Shown here: positions 45,952 through 55,672 of the stretch, piece by piece
Position numbering within the stretch: position 1 is the first letter of the stretch
Layout: every line of letters begins with the position of its first letter
DNA from: Neisseriales bacterium
Lineage (GTDB): Bacteria; Pseudomonadota; Gammaproteobacteria; Burkholderiales; UBA11063
DNA: 64,000 bases
Direction of reading: 5' to 3'
NCBI GenBank assembly: GCA_008017155.1
Contig: SSGX01000009.1
Span: 62,001 to 126,000 of the forward strand
Translations under genes and position numbers: made by a program
Notes under the pieces: model-generated
The model's input: the letters and a program-made list of their open reading frames with translations, nothing else
Database searches by the model: none
Told to the model about the DNA's origin: nothing

Positions 45952-47145
45952 CTAGCGATACTTTGTAAGCCGCATTGTAATAGTTGTAAAGAAAGCACCT
46001 AGATATAAAAATGCAGCGAAAGGCAAGAGTACTTTATAGTATCCTGCATCTATGATATAGCCAAAAAAGATAGAAAAGAAAAATTGGGGCAGAGCGATAC
46101 AGAAATTCAATAAACCGATGTATTCACCAAGTTTATTATTTGGAACAATCATCGATAAAACTGTGTATATACAAACCTTACCCGCAATAAAGAATAAGCC
46201 ATAAATAAAAATACCACCATACAGAATAAACGAATTACTGCTACTTGATAAAAACATAGCCAACAAAATAAAAGTAGCCGCTAAACCAAAAGTAGAAAAT
46301 AGCAGTATATACTTACGATTAACAGCATCAATCAGTTTAAATGCGGTAAAGCCAAAACAAAGACTGGCAAACGCTTGAAACATGCCAAGTTTCCCAACCG
46401 TATGCTCGCTAAACTGATAACTTTTGGCAAATAGAGAAGCTGCCATTTGTACTACCAACGTATTCGAACCAAAAAATAGAAATGTAATGATGAATAATTT
46501 AAGTATTTCTTTATTTCGTAGGAAGTCTAACGTAAATCTGTAAGGTTCACTTTGAGTATAGTTTTCAGGGCGTTCTTTGATAAGTATTGGAACTATCAAA
46601 ATTGTTGAGAGAAGAATTATTGCTGCCATCGTAAAAAAAGTATATGATGGGTGTCTGGCATCCCATAAAAAGCCAGCAAGCCAGCCCATCAAGAACATAC
46701 CTAATGTAGCGCTTGTTCTTGATAGAGTATTGGCATAACCAATCTGATCTTTGTCAACAACTTCCATCACCATTGTATAGTAAGCACATTGAGCAACATT
46801 AACTAGCATACAGCTTATACCAGATAATAACAAAAACATATTAAAATTAGTAGCAAGCGACCAAAGAGATATGCTTATAGCCGCGAGTATCATGCCATAT
46901 ACTAGCCAAGGAGTTCGTCTGCCCCATCTGTGCTTAGTTTTATCACTTAAAATACCAACAATAACTTGTGTAACAGCACCAATAATTGCAGCAACTGAAT
47001 ATATTTTCGCTAGTTCTTCGGCTGAATTGGTATATAAATAGCCATAAAAGGCTACCACATTACTTAGTGAGCCCCACATTAAACCGATCCCGATATCTGG
47101 AATAGCGATCAGGATTGGATTCCAGCGGCGTATATTGTATTTCAT
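45952..47145 (-). CDS. MFS transporter, SLC45/GPH-like
   Basis: A 397-residue 12-helix carrier. The loop SDKTKHRWGRRTPWLVYG after helix 2-3 is typical of sucrose/SLC45-type and GPH-type symporters, and the N-terminus lacks a signal. These carry disaccharides or glycosides with H+ or Na+. It is the downstream member of a pair with the MHS transporter at 47176 (30-base gap), so the two may be expressed together. Substrate unknown. Confidence 0.8.
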   Translation of the reverse strand: MKYNIRRWNPILIAIPDIGIGLMWGSLSNVVAFYGYLYTNSAEELAKIYSVAAIIGAVTQVIVGILSDKTKHRWGRRTPWLVYGMILAAISISLWSLATNFNMFLLLSGISCMLVNVAQCAYYTMVMEVVDKDQIGYANTLSRTSATLGMFLMGWLAGFLWDARHPSYTFFTMAAIILLSTILIVPILIKERPENYTQSEPYRFTLDFLRNKEILKLFIITFLFFGSNTLVVQMAASLFAKSYQFSEHTVGKLGMFQAFASLCFGFTAFKLIDAVNRKYILLFSTFGLAATFILLAMFLSSSSNSFILYGGIFIYGLFFIAGKVCIYTVLSMIVPNNKLGEYIGLLNFCIALPQFFFSIFFGYIIDAGYYKVLLPFAAFLYLGAFFTTITMRLTKYR

Positions 47146-47175
47146 ACTAATATTTAATGTGATTAAATTAGAAAT

Positions 47176-48432
47176 TTAACTCATCATGTTTTCTATAGCA
47201 ACCTTTTTAGTTGCTATAGTAAATAGAATGCTTAGCCCCACAAATATCAATATATAAGCAACTGGCACCAGATAAATGAGGCTAGTTTCTTTTAATAAAG
47301 TCGTGATAATTATTGGTGCTGTGCCACCAAATGTGGCTACTGATACGTTATAGCATAAGGCAACTCCGCTTAAGCGAATATTAGTCGGGAATAGTAAAGT
47401 GATGTATAACGGGATCATCAAACCAATTAAACCATGCAATGCCATTAAGATAATATAGCCACTTATTATATGTAGTTTTGAACTGATAAGAAAAAAAACT
47501 ACCGGGACGATAAGTAGATTCAAGATTAGACTAGTTAGCATTAATTTATAGACATTTTGTAGCTTATTAAAATAAATTCCAACAGCCGCAATTATAATTA
47601 CAGTTGCAATCAGCGCACAGGGTAAAAGATTACTAATGTAGGCAGTATCTAGCTTTAAGATAGCATTCATATAGCTTGGCATATAGATAATCCCGACTAT
47701 CGAAAACACTTGCTGAGTTGCTGAGAAAAAAATTCCTGCAATTATCTGTGGTTTGAAATTTTTTATAAGATAGACTACTGGAAGCTTGGGTTTATTCATT
47801 ACCTCTTGAAAAGCTTTGGTTTCACGTAAGGTTTTTCGAATATGATAACTAACAAAACAAACTATCCCACCAATAGCAAATGGTAGTCGCCATGCGTAGT
47901 CATTAAGTGCCTCTTTACTAAATGTTTTGGTCATTATAAAGTTAATAATTGCAGCAAATAAATAACCACAAAATACGCCAGCCATGGTTATACCAAAGGC
48001 AAGCAGTCTTTTGGATGACATTGATTCACTAATATAAACAAATGTTGTTGGTAGCTCACCACCAACTGCTAATCCTTGCAATAATCGCATCAAAAGTAAA
48101 AGTAATGGTGCACCCATGCCGATTTGCTCATATGTTGGCAATAACGCGATACCCAATGAGGAAATACCCATAATCAAAATGGTATAAACCAGTACTTTTT
48201 TGCGTCCATGTTCATCACCAATATGGCTAAATATAATACCACCAATTGGGCGTAGGATAAAGCCAAGTAAAAAAACCATATAAGTTTCAAGTAAGGTTGT
48301 ATACTGATTACCACTTGGGAAAAATTTATGTGAAAAATAAATGGCAAATGTGCCGTAAATTGCAAAATCATATAGCTCGAGCATTCCGCCAAGGGCAGAT
48401 AAGCCAACTATACGCCGTTCTTCTTGATTCAT
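47176..48432 (-). CDS. MHS-family MFS transporter, second copy
   Basis: A 418-residue transporter closely related to the one at 38018: LGGMLELYDFAIYG, HIGDEHGRKKVLVY, GGELPTTFVYISESM, WRLPFAIGG and FPTNIRLSGVALCYN. Both have the same order of helices and the same short C-terminus. It probably carries a carboxylate, betaine or similar solute with H+. It is followed after 30 bases by the SLC45-like gene. The start is separated by about 90 bases from the grpE heat-shock promoter on the opposite strand. Confidence 0.85.
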   Translation of the reverse strand: MNQEERRIVGLSALGGMLELYDFAIYGTFAIYFSHKFFPSGNQYTTLLETYMVFLLGFILRPIGGIIFSHIGDEHGRKKVLVYTILIMGISSLGIALLPTYEQIGMGAPLLLLLMRLLQGLAVGGELPTTFVYISESMSSKRLLAFGITMAGVFCGYLFAAIINFIMTKTFSKEALNDYAWRLPFAIGGIVCFVSYHIRKTLRETKAFQEVMNKPKLPVVYLIKNFKPQIIAGIFFSATQQVFSIVGIIYMPSYMNAILKLDTAYISNLLPCALIATVIIIAAVGIYFNKLQNVYKLMLTSLILNLLIVPVVFFLISSKLHIISGYIILMALHGLIGLMIPLYITLLFPTNIRLSGVALCYNVSVATFGGTAPIIITTLLKETSLIYLVPVAYILIFVGLSILFTIATKKVAIENMMS

Positions 48433-48522
48433 TGATCAATGTCCTAAAATGTTTAATTGGCGGTATTTTAGCAATAAATGCAGTCGGTTTTAAAATTATT
48501 CAGTAATATTTACGGCAAATAA

Positions 48523-48550
48523 CTTGAAAAAATTAATAATAATCCTATAT
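48523..48550 (+). promoter_or_regulatory. sigma32-type heat-shock promoter of grpE
   Basis: CTTGAAA (48523-48529), a 14-base spacer and CCTATAT (48544-48550) match the E. coli heat-shock consensus closely. The -10 box ends 39 bases before the grpE ATG. Confidence 0.82.
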
Positions 48551-48589
48551 ATCCATTCAGGTAACAAATTTATATAGGGAACTATAGTT

Positions 48590-49156
48590 ATGGAAAATAA
48601 TAATCAGCAAAACCAAAATCAGACTAATGAAGAACATATTGATTCATCAGCAAAATCTGAAACTACTGAGAATATAACCGAAAATTTAGAAGAAATCGTA
48701 AAAGAAGAAATTGATCAAGTGGCTAAGCTTGAAGCTGAAATTTCTGAATTAAAAGACAATAATTTACGTTTAGTAGCTGAGATGCAAAATACTCAGCGCC
48801 GTAGTCAAGATGAAATTAAAAAAGCTCGGGATTATGCAATTAGCAATTTTGCCAAAGAGATTATAACTGTGAAAGATTATCTTGAAATGGCGCTTAAAGA
48901 TCAATCAGGTAATTTTGAAATGCTAAAAATGGGTGTTGATCTAACATTGCAACAATTAGTGAAAGTATTTGAATCGCATCAGGTTAAAGAAATCAATCCA
49001 CAGCCAAAAGAGAAGCTAGATGCAAACCTACATCAGGCAATGAATGTGGTAGAAGAGCATGACCAAGAAGCAAATACGATTGTGGCTGTTATGCAAAAAG
49101 GCTATATGCTAAATGGGCGTGTATTGCGTGCAGCTATGGTTAGCGTTGCAAAATAA
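48590..49156 (+). CDS. grpE: nucleotide exchange factor GrpE
   Basis: A 188-residue GrpE: an acidic, Gln/Glu/Asn-rich N-terminal tail (residues 1-50), a long helix (LEAEISELKDNNLRLVAEMQ region), and the C-terminal beta-wing with NLHQAMNVVEEHDQEANTI and GYMLNGRVLRAAMVSVAK. It exchanges ADP from DnaK. An AGGGA ribosome binding site precedes the ATG, with a heat-shock promoter just upstream. dnaK follows after 107 bases on the same strand. hrcA is not seen next to it. Confidence 0.95.
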   Translation: MENNNQQNQNQTNEEHIDSSAKSETTENITENLEEIVKEEIDQVAKLEAEISELKDNNLRLVAEMQNTQRRSQDEIKKARDYAISNFAKEIITVKDYLEMALKDQSGNFEMLKMGVDLTLQQLVKVFESHQVKEINPQPKEKLDANLHQAMNVVEEHDQEANTIVAVMQKGYMLNGRVLRAAMVSVAK

Positions 49157-49178
49157 TTTAAAAAAAGTAAAAATACTA

Positions 49179-49205
49179 CTTGAAATATTGTTAATTAACC
49201 TTACT
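49179..49205 (+). promoter_or_regulatory. possible second heat-shock promoter before dnaK
   Basis: A perfect CTTGAAA (49179-49185) in the grpE-dnaK gap is followed after 13 bases by CCTTACT, a weak match to the -10 box. It may add to readthrough from the grpE promoter. Confidence 0.4.
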
Positions 49206-49263
49206 TTGATAATTAAGACAAAGCCAGTGATGGCAAAATAAATTCTAGAAAAGAGGAACTAAA

Positions 49264-51192
49264 ATGGGTAAAATTATTGGGATTGATTTGGGAACAACCA
49301 ATTCTTGTGTAGCGATTGTAGAAAATGGACAACCTAAAGTTATTGAAAATTCTGAAGGTGCGCGAACCACTCCATCAATTATTGCTTATACTGATGGCGA
49401 AACTTTGGTCGGTGCGCCAGCTAAACGTCAAGCAGTGACTAATCCAAAAAATACTATTTATGCATCTAAACGTTTGATTGGTCGTCGCTTTGAAGAAAAA
49501 GAAGTACAAAAAGACATCGATTTAATGCCGTATAGTATTGTAAAAGCTGCTAATGGTGATGCTTGGGTTAAAGTTAATGATAAAGAACTTGCTCCACCAC
49601 AAATTTCAGCTGAAGTTTTGAAAAAAATGAAAAAAACTGCTGAAGATTATCTTGGTGAGGCAGTTACTGAAGCGGTAATTACTGTACCAGCTTATTTTAA
49701 CGATAGTCAGCGTCAAGCAACTAAAGATGCAGGTCGTATTGCGGGTCTTGATGTAAAACGTATTATCAATGAGCCAACAGCAGCTGCATTAGCATTTGGT
49801 CTAGCTAAAAAAGAAGGTAAAGATCGTAAAATCGCAGTTTATGATTTGGGTGGTGGTACTTTTGATGTATCAATCATTGAGATCGCTGATGTTGATGGTG
49901 AGAGCCAGTTTGAAGTATTATCAACTAATGGTGATACCTTCCTTGGTGGTGAAGATTTTGACCAACGTTTGATTGATCATATCATTACTGAATTCCAGAA
50001 AGAACAAGGTATTGACCTTAAAAAAGATGTAATGGCATTACAACGTTTGAAAGAAGCTGCAGAGAAGGCAAAAATTGAGCTTTCTTCTAGCACACAAACA
50101 GAAATTAATCTGCCATACATTACTATGGATGCTGCTGGTCCTAAGCATTTGGTGATGAAAATTACTCGTGCTAAATTTGAATCATTGGTAGAAGAATTAG
50201 TTGAGCGTACAATTGAGCCTTGCCGTGTCGCACTTAAAGATGCTGGTTTATCAGCTAGCCAGATTGATGATGTGATTTTGGTTGGTGGTCAGACTCGTAT
50301 GCCACGCGTACAGGATAAAGTTAAGGAATTTTTCGGTAAAGAGCCACGTAAAGATGTGAATCCTGATGAAGCGGTTGCTGTTGGTGCAGCTATTCAGGGT
50401 GCTGTATTGGCTGGGGATCGTAAAGATGTATTGTTATTGGATGTTACGCCATTATCTCTAGGTATCGAAACTATGGGTGGTGTGATGACTAAACTAATCA
50501 ATAAAAATACTACTATCCCAACTAAAGCATCACAAGTGTTTTCAACTGCTGCGGATAATCAGCCAGAAGTTACAATTCATGTGTTGCAAGGTGAGCGTCA
50601 GGTAGTTGCAGGGAATAAATCACTAGGTCAATTTAACCTTGGTGGAATTGCTCCAGCACCACGTGGAACACCACAAATCGAGGTAACTTTTGATATTGAT
50701 GCAAACGGTATCTTGCATGTATCAGCTAAAGACAAAGCAACTGGTAAAGAAAATAAAATCACTATTCAGGCTAGCTCTGGTTTATCTGAAGAAGAAATCC
50801 AAAAAATGGTTCAGGATGCTGAAGCTCACGCTGAAGAAGATAAAAAAGCTGCTGAATTGGTTACTGCGCGTAATCATGCTGATGCAATGGTTCACTCGGT
50901 TAAGAAATCATTGGCTGATTATGGTGATAAAGTATCAGCAGATGAGAAAGCTAAGATTGAAGCTGCAGTAGCTGCGGTTGAAGAAGCAGTTAAGACTGAT
51001 GATAAAGAAAATATCGAAGCTAAAACTCAAGAATTGATGACTGCATCACAAAAAATCGGTGAAATGATGTATGCTGATATGCAAAATCAACAAGGTGGCG
51101 CGGCTGGGGCTGAACAACAAGCAGCTGAAGGCGCTAAACCGAAAGATGATGTTATTGATGCTGAGTATACTGAAGTTAATGATAAAAAATAA
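49264..51192 (+). CDS. dnaK: molecular chaperone DnaK
   Basis: A 642-residue Hsp70. The ATPase domain has [30 protein letters not shown] and [13 protein letters not shown]; the linker reads [14 protein letters not shown]; the substrate-binding domain and helical lid follow, ending in the usual [11 protein letters not shown] tail. AAGAGGAAC precedes the ATG. It works with GrpE (107 bases upstream) and DnaJ, whose gene is about 11 kb away here instead of next door. An intrinsic terminator follows. Confidence 0.98.
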   Translation: MGKIIGIDLGTTNSCVAIVENGQPKVIENSEGARTTPSIIAYTDGETLVGAPAKRQAVTNPKNTIYASKRLIGRRFEEKEVQKDIDLMPYSIVKAANGDAWVKVNDKELAPPQISAEVLKKMKKTAEDYLGEAVTEAVITVPAYFNDSQRQATKDAGRIAGLDVKRIINEPTAAALAFGLAKKEGKDRKIAVYDLGGGTFDVSIIEIADVDGESQFEVLSTNGDTFLGGEDFDQRLIDHIITEFQKEQGIDLKKDVMALQRLKEAAEKAKIELSSSTQTEINLPYITMDAAGPKHLVMKITRAKFESLVEELVERTIEPCRVALKDAGLSASQIDDVILVGGQTRMPRVQDKVKEFFGKEPRKDVNPDEAVAVGAAIQGAVLAGDRKDVLLLDVTPLSLGIETMGGVMTKLINKNTTIPTKASQVFSTAADNQPEVTIHVLQGERQVVAGNKSLGQFNLGGIAPAPRGTPQIEVTFDIDANGILHVSAKDKATGKENKITIQASSGLSEEEIQKMVQDAEAHAEEDKKAAELVTARNHADAMVHSVKKSLADYGDKVSADEKAKIEAAVAAVEEAVKTDDKENIEAKTQELMTASQKIGEMMYADMQNQQGGAAGAEQQAAEGAKPKDDVIDAEYTEVNDKK

Positions 51193-51212
51193 TCATTGAT
51201 TGAATGTGAAAT

Positions 51213-51247
51213 AAAAACGTAGTAACAAAGAATTACTACGTTTTTTT
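51213..51247 (+). terminator. rho-independent terminator after dnaK
   Basis: AAAAACGTAGTAA-CAAAGAA-TTACTACGTTTTT, a perfect 13-bp stem with a 7-base loop and further T residues, 20 bases after the dnaK stop. Confidence 0.9.
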
Positions 51248-51336
51248 ATTTACTTGACGACTATCGTTAAAAAATTTTGATTTGTAAATTAGTTAGATTG
51301 GTTAAAATATTATAGATTTTTCAGTGTGTTATGTGT

Positions 51337-51657
51337 TTATAAATCTAGTTGTAATTTTATGATTTTTGAGATATTATCCAACTCAGCACTATTTAATGAA
51401 CCGATTAATTCACCAAATCGACTTTTATCTACCGTGGTGATTTGATCAGCCAGAGCCTTACCTTGTTTTCCGCGAACTTGAACTAATGTTTCACAAGGAT
51501 AAACTTTAGTAATATTAGACGTAATTGGTAGCACCTGCACACGATACATATACATATTGTTCAAGTTATTACTGACAATTACGGCAGGACGTTTTTTCTG
51601 TATTTCAGAACCAATAGCTGGATCAAAATTAACCCAATAAACATCACCACGATTCAT
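51337..51657 (-). CDS. mazF: MazF/PemK-type mRNA interferase toxin
   Basis: A 106-residue MazF/PemK-fold toxin. The start MNRGDVYWVNFDPAIGSE, the RPAVIVSNN strand, VQVLPITSN and the KGKALADQITTVDKSR-like region (here KALADQITTVDKSR) are the family core. Arg and Thr/Ser catalytic positions are in place. It cleaves mRNA at short sequences when free of its antitoxin. Its start overlaps the antitoxin gene by 14 bases, and both read away from the restriction-like operon next door. Confidence 0.9.
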   Translation of the reverse strand: MNRGDVYWVNFDPAIGSEIQKKRPAVIVSNNLNNMYMYRVQVLPITSNITKVYPCETLVQVRGKQGKALADQITTVDKSRFGELIGSLNSAELDNISKIIKLQLDL

Positions 51658-51877
51658 GACCTACATCCCCAAAGGTTCCATTTACCCATTCATTGGCTTC
51701 GTTTTCTCTGTCTTTATCTTGTGCCATCATTTTGTATGATGAAGCCAAATCAGACCTATCAACGAATGGACGAATAAAATTTTCTATCCATTTGCTAACA
51801 TTGCCACGACCAACTAATTGAGTGAAGTGCTCCCAAAGAACTTCATCTTGAATATATAGATTAACTCGTTTGCTCAT
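51644..51877 (-). CDS. mazE: MazE-type antitoxin
   Basis: A 77-residue antitoxin with an N-terminal ribbon-helix-helix-like segment (RVNLYIQDEVLWEHFTQLV) followed by NVSKWIENFIRPF and an acidic, flexible C-terminal tail that would wrap the toxin. It precedes and overlaps the toxin gene, the usual order. An inverted repeat inside its promoter suggests autoregulation (separate entry). The name MazE is by position and fold type; it is not close to E. coli MazE. Confidence 0.8.
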   Translation of the reverse strand: MSKRVNLYIQDEVLWEHFTQLVGRGNVSKWIENFIRPFVDRSDLASSYKMMAQDKDRENEANEWVNGTFGDVGHESW

Positions 51878-51901
51878 GATATTTAACTCCTCTTAAGCAT
51901 A

Positions 51902-51931
51902 ATTATACACACTGATATGTATATGATGCAA
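51902..51931 (-). promoter_or_regulatory. promoter and likely operator of the toxin-antitoxin pair
   Basis: On the minus strand: TTGCAT (51931-51926), 18-base spacer, TATAAT (51907-51902). The inverted repeat TATACA-N8-TGTATA (51904-51923) covers the -10 box and spacer, as expected for an operator bound by the antitoxin. Confidence 0.6.
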
Positions 51932-52085
51932 TACATTATTAGATACTAGTTTTAATTTTTTGGGGTTAAATCTGAGTTTGAAGAGAAATCTTGAACTGTT
52001 TTTATACTTGGATGGGATTATGTTTATGTTAAATGTCAAGAAATGGTAAAATTTTAGTCTAAATTACAAAAGATTAAATAGGTAG

Positions 52086-54296
52086 ATGATGGCTTCAGAA
52101 AAATTATCAGTAAAATATGAAAATAATAAAATATACGCTCCTTTGAAAAAGAAATATCTAGAGGCAAAGCCAGAAGAAAAAGTTCGTCAACAATTCATTT
52201 GTGATTTGGTAAATGATTATGGTTATAGCCTTGATCAGATGGATCAAGAGGTCAAGTTGACATATTCACAACGTGGAAACGGTGCAGCAAGGGCAGACTT
52301 AGTAATTTGGAGAACTGCCACAGATAAAAAGAAAGATAAAGCTGCTTTCATGGTGCTTGAATTTAAAGCCGATAGTATCAAGTTGAAAGTTGAAGATTGT
52401 TATCAGGGGTATAACTATGCCACATGGAGTAGGGCAAAGCTTTTTGCCGTATCTAATGGTATGGAATTACAGGTTTATAAAACTGTAGAAGATGAATTGC
52501 CTTTGAAGCTAACTCCTGTTAGCGAAATCCCGCATGCTGATAATATTATTGATGATAAAAGACTCGAAAAAGAATTAAACAAAACTAAAGCTTTTAAAGG
52601 CGATGAGTTCGCTACCCTTTTGAAGCAATGTCACGATATTATTCGCAATAATGACAAACTATCACCTGAAGCAGCATTTGATGAAATCAGTAAAGTTCTC
52701 TTTATCAAAATAATGTATGAGCGAGATCCCAAGAGGAAGGGTAAATTTACAAAAGTAGCTTTTGAAGCGCTACGTGATGCTTGGAATTTGTCTAAAGGCA
52801 AAAGTGAGACCGAGTCATCCTACATGCAAAGAATGTTTGAGGATGTAAAAGCAGATTATCGACAAGATCATATATTTGAAGATAATGAAAAGATCCGTAT
52901 TCGTGAAGGTAGCTTTGAAGAAATTGTTGAAAAATTGCAAACTTATAATCTTACCAAAACTGGCGCAGATGTCAAGGGAATTGCCTTTGAAACATTTTTG
53001 AGCAATACCTTCCGAGGTGAATTAGGTCAATTCTTCACTCCCCGTACAGTTGTAGAATTTATGGTTGATGTTCTAGAGCCAACACAAGGAGAACTAATCT
53101 GTGATCCATGTGCTGGAAGTGGAGGCTTTTTAATACGGGTTTTTGAGAAAATAAAAGAGTATATTGATAATAGATATATTAAGCTTAAAAAAGAAGCTGA
53201 AAGTAAAATATTTGACGGTTTTATTTCGCTGTCGGAAGAAGAATTAGAAAATTTATCTGAAAGTGATAGGAAACAGTACGAGGAAACTGAGCAAAAATTA
53301 GTGACACAATATGAGGTTGAGTTAGGTCAGTTAAATAGCAAACAAGAAGCAGAGATATTGCAGCTATCAAAACAGTCAATTTTTGGTACTGATGCTAATC
53401 CGCGTATGGCGCGTGTTTCAAAAATGAATATGATCATGCATGGTGACGGTCACAACGGGATTCATCATAATGATGGTTTATTAAATGTAAATGGTATATT
53501 TAGAAATCGTTTTGATGTGATTTTAACCAACCCACCATTTGGTTCGGTTTTATCCAAAGATAATCCCAAGGTTGCTGTCGAAGATAAATATACTAATGAA
53601 GAAATGATTGAAAAATATATTAAGCTTTATGGAGATGTTTATAAGGAAGAATTGGAGCAGGTTACTGCAAACTTTGGTAAGTCAATTCGGGGGTTATATG
53701 AAACTGGTAAAACAACTGGAGCAACAGAGGTTCTGTTTGTTGAGCGGTGCCTAGATTTGCTAAAACCTGGGGGTAGGCTTGGTATAGTGCTTCCGGAGGG
53801 CGTGTTAAATAGTTCAAACCTACAAAAAGTACGCGAGTATTTTGAGTCTCGAGCAAAAATATTGCTGATCGTTTCCTTGCCGCAAGACGTATTTAATAGC
53901 TCAGGTGCTACCGTAAAAACTAGTCTAGTTTTTCTAAAGAAATTTGATATAGAAGAGCAAGAACAGTATGATGAGATTTGCATACAAGCTAAATTAGAGG
54001 TGATGACGAAATATAAAGCTGAGTTAGATTATATAGATAGTGAATTAGCTAAAAAAGGTCAAGAAAAATTAACTACCGTTGAAAAGAAAAAATTGCAAGC
54101 AGATAGAAAACTTATTGAAAATAAAATTGCTGAAGAAACGTTGCAATTAGTTAAGATTAGGTTTGATTATCAGATTCCGATTGCTGAAATTGGCGATGCG
54201 GGGATTACAACTACCGGTGCTCAATCCAAAGGCAATCAACTGTTTAGTCTATTGGCAGAATTTAAACAATACCAACAAGAAAATAAACTATGGTAA
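52086..54296 (+). CDS. hsdM: HSDR_N nuclease domain fused to N6-adenine DNA methylase
   Basis: A 736-residue fusion. Residues about 25-140 match the type I R-protein N-terminal (HSDR_N_2) pattern and keep a PD-(D/E)XK set: Asp71 in ARADLVIW and Glu92-x-Lys94 in VLEFKAD. From about residue 190 it is an HsdM/N6_Mtase protein: GQFFTPRTVVEFMV, motif I DPCAGSGGF at Asp340, and the catalytic NPPF at Asn482-Phe485. A lysine-rich coiled coil follows about residue 640. No HsdR translocase is encoded beside it, so the layout recalls BcgI-type nuclease-methylase subunits. The hsdS gene overlaps its stop by 7 bases. Confidence 0.88.
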   Translation: MMASEKLSVKYENNKIYAPLKKKYLEAKPEEKVRQQFICDLVNDYGYSLDQMDQEVKLTYSQRGNGAARADLVIWRTATDKKKDKAAFMVLEFKADSIKLKVEDCYQGYNYATWSRAKLFAVSNGMELQVYKTVEDELPLKLTPVSEIPHADNIIDDKRLEKELNKTKAFKGDEFATLLKQCHDIIRNNDKLSPEAAFDEISKVLFIKIMYERDPKRKGKFTKVAFEALRDAWNLSKGKSETESSYMQRMFEDVKADYRQDHIFEDNEKIRIREGSFEEIVEKLQTYNLTKTGADVKGIAFETFLSNTFRGELGQFFTPRTVVEFMVDVLEPTQGELICDPCAGSGGFLIRVFEKIKEYIDNRYIKLKKEAESKIFDGFISLSEEELENLSESDRKQYEETEQKLVTQYEVELGQLNSKQEAEILQLSKQSIFGTDANPRMARVSKMNMIMHGDGHNGIHHNDGLLNVNGIFRNRFDVILTNPPFGSVLSKDNPKVAVEDKYTNEEMIEKYIKLYGDVYKEELEQVTANFGKSIRGLYETGKTTGATEVLFVERCLDLLKPGGRLGIVLPEGVLNSSNLQKVREYFESRAKILLIVSLPQDVFNSSGATVKTSLVFLKKFDIEEQEQYDEICIQAKLEVMTKYKAELDYIDSELAKKGQEKLTTVEKKKLQADRKLIENKIAEETLQLVKIRFDYQIPIAEIGDAGITTTGAQSKGNQLFSLLAEFKQYQQENKLW

Positions 54297-55672
54297 ACAA
54301 TGAAATATATAATACCTTGAATTTTATATCATTTGCCAATTTTAAGTCTTGGGATGTTAAAAGTTTTAAAATTAACTCTCAGAAATTTAATTTTAAAACA
54401 ATAGAATTGAAGGAGGTATTAAGCAAAACCGAAATTCAATGGGTAGAAATTTCTGATTCAATGGAATATCCTATACTTGGAGTTAGATCACATGGGCAAG
54501 GCGTTTATATTAATAGAATTGCCAAGGGTCATGAATTGACAATGAAACGTTATCAACGCTCAAAAATTAATACTTTATTCTTTTGTAAGGTTCGTACTGT
54601 AGGTGGGCAATGGGGAGTTGTTTATCCTGATTTTGCAGACTCATATGCATCAAGTAATATGACTTACCTAGATATTGACTTTACTAGAATAATACCTCAG
54701 TATTTGGAAATGCTATTAAAAGTGCAACGTTTAACGAGTGAGTGGGACAAAAATGCAATAGGAGCAGATGGCAGGCATTTTACACTAAGTACAATGCTAG
54801 ATTTGCAAATTCCATTACCATCATTAGCGGAGCAAAAGCAATTAGTGACAGAATATCAGGGGAAAATTGATTTTGCTAATAGTTGCGAAAAGCAAGCCCA
54901 AGAACTAGAGCAATCCATTGAAACATACTTGTATAGCGAGCTTGGTCTTAAAGGTGATGATGCTGTTATCAGTCGACCTACTACAAAACTACTCAGTTTT
55001 ACAAAATTTAGTAAAATTTTGAATAGTTGGTCACTCAAATTGTCTAAAAATCTGAATTCTAATCTGTATTATGTTATTAGCTTATCAGAAAATTCTCAAT
55101 TGTTGAAGGATATTTATAGAGGTAAATCGCCAAAGTACTCAAGCAATGGTGATACTATAATACTTAATCAAAAATGTAATAGGTGGGATGATTTTGATTT
55201 AAGTCATGCAAAAAATGTTGATTCTGCTTGGCTACATTCAATTGATCGTAAATTTTTTACTAAAGAAAATGATGTATTGATTAATTCAACCGGAGAGGGA
55301 ACAATAGGTAGGACTTCAGTTGTCTCAAAGGATGTTACAAATATATTGTATGATAGCCATTTATTATTGCTTCGATTAAATAATAAATTGATTAATAGCA
55401 AATATTTTGTTAGTTTTATGAACAGTAATCTTGGACAAAAGCAAATATCACTTGTTAAGTCAGCAAACTCAACAAAACAAACAGAGTTAGGGATTGATAA
55501 TTGTAAGAAGGTATTATTTCCATTGCCACCATTGGATATACAAAATAAAATTGCGGATCATATAACCAATATAAAAAATCAAATTAAAGAACTAAAACAG
55601 TTAGCCGAAAAAAATAGAACTAATGCCATATTAGATTTTGAGAAAGCCATCTTCCATCATGAAAATCACTAA
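54290..55672 (+). CDS. hsdS: type I-like specificity subunit HsdS
   Basis: A 460-residue HsdS with two halves, each a target recognition domain followed by a conserved helix. The first ends IPLPSLAEQKQLVTEYQGK then a coiled coil; the second ends FPLPPLDIQNKIADHITN then a coiled coil (KNQIKELKQLAEKNR). The two domains differ, implying a bipartite asymmetric recognition site. It would direct the neighbouring methylase (and its fused nuclease-like domain) to that site. Start overlaps hsdM by 7 bases; the end overlaps the ATPase gene by 14 bases. Confidence 0.9.
   Translation: MVNNEIYNTLNFISFANFKSWDVKSFKINSQKFNFKTIELKEVLSKTEIQWVEISDSMEYPILGVRSHGQGVYINRIAKGHELTMKRYQRSKINTLFFCKVRTVGGQWGVVYPDFADSYASSNMTYLDIDFTRIIPQYLEMLLKVQRLTSEWDKNAIGADGRHFTLSTMLDLQIPLPSLAEQKQLVTEYQGKIDFANSCEKQAQELEQSIETYLYSELGLKGDDAVISRPTTKLLSFTKFSKILNSWSLKLSKNLNSNLYYVISLSENSQLLKDIYRGKSPKYSSNGDTIILNQKCNRWDDFDLSHAKNVDSAWLHSIDRKFFTKENDVLINSTGEGTIGRTSVVSKDVTNILYDSHLLLLRLNNKLINSKYFVSFMNSNLGQKQISLVKSANSTKQTELGIDNCKKVLFPLPPLDIQNKIADHITNIKNQIKELKQLAEKNRTNAILDFEKAIFHHENH

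Noticed and set aside
49179..49205. Full-strength heat-shock promoter before dnaK
   Set aside because: The -35 box is perfect, but the -10 (CCTTACT at 13 bases) departs from the CTATAT form shared by the other three; kept only as a weak candidate.
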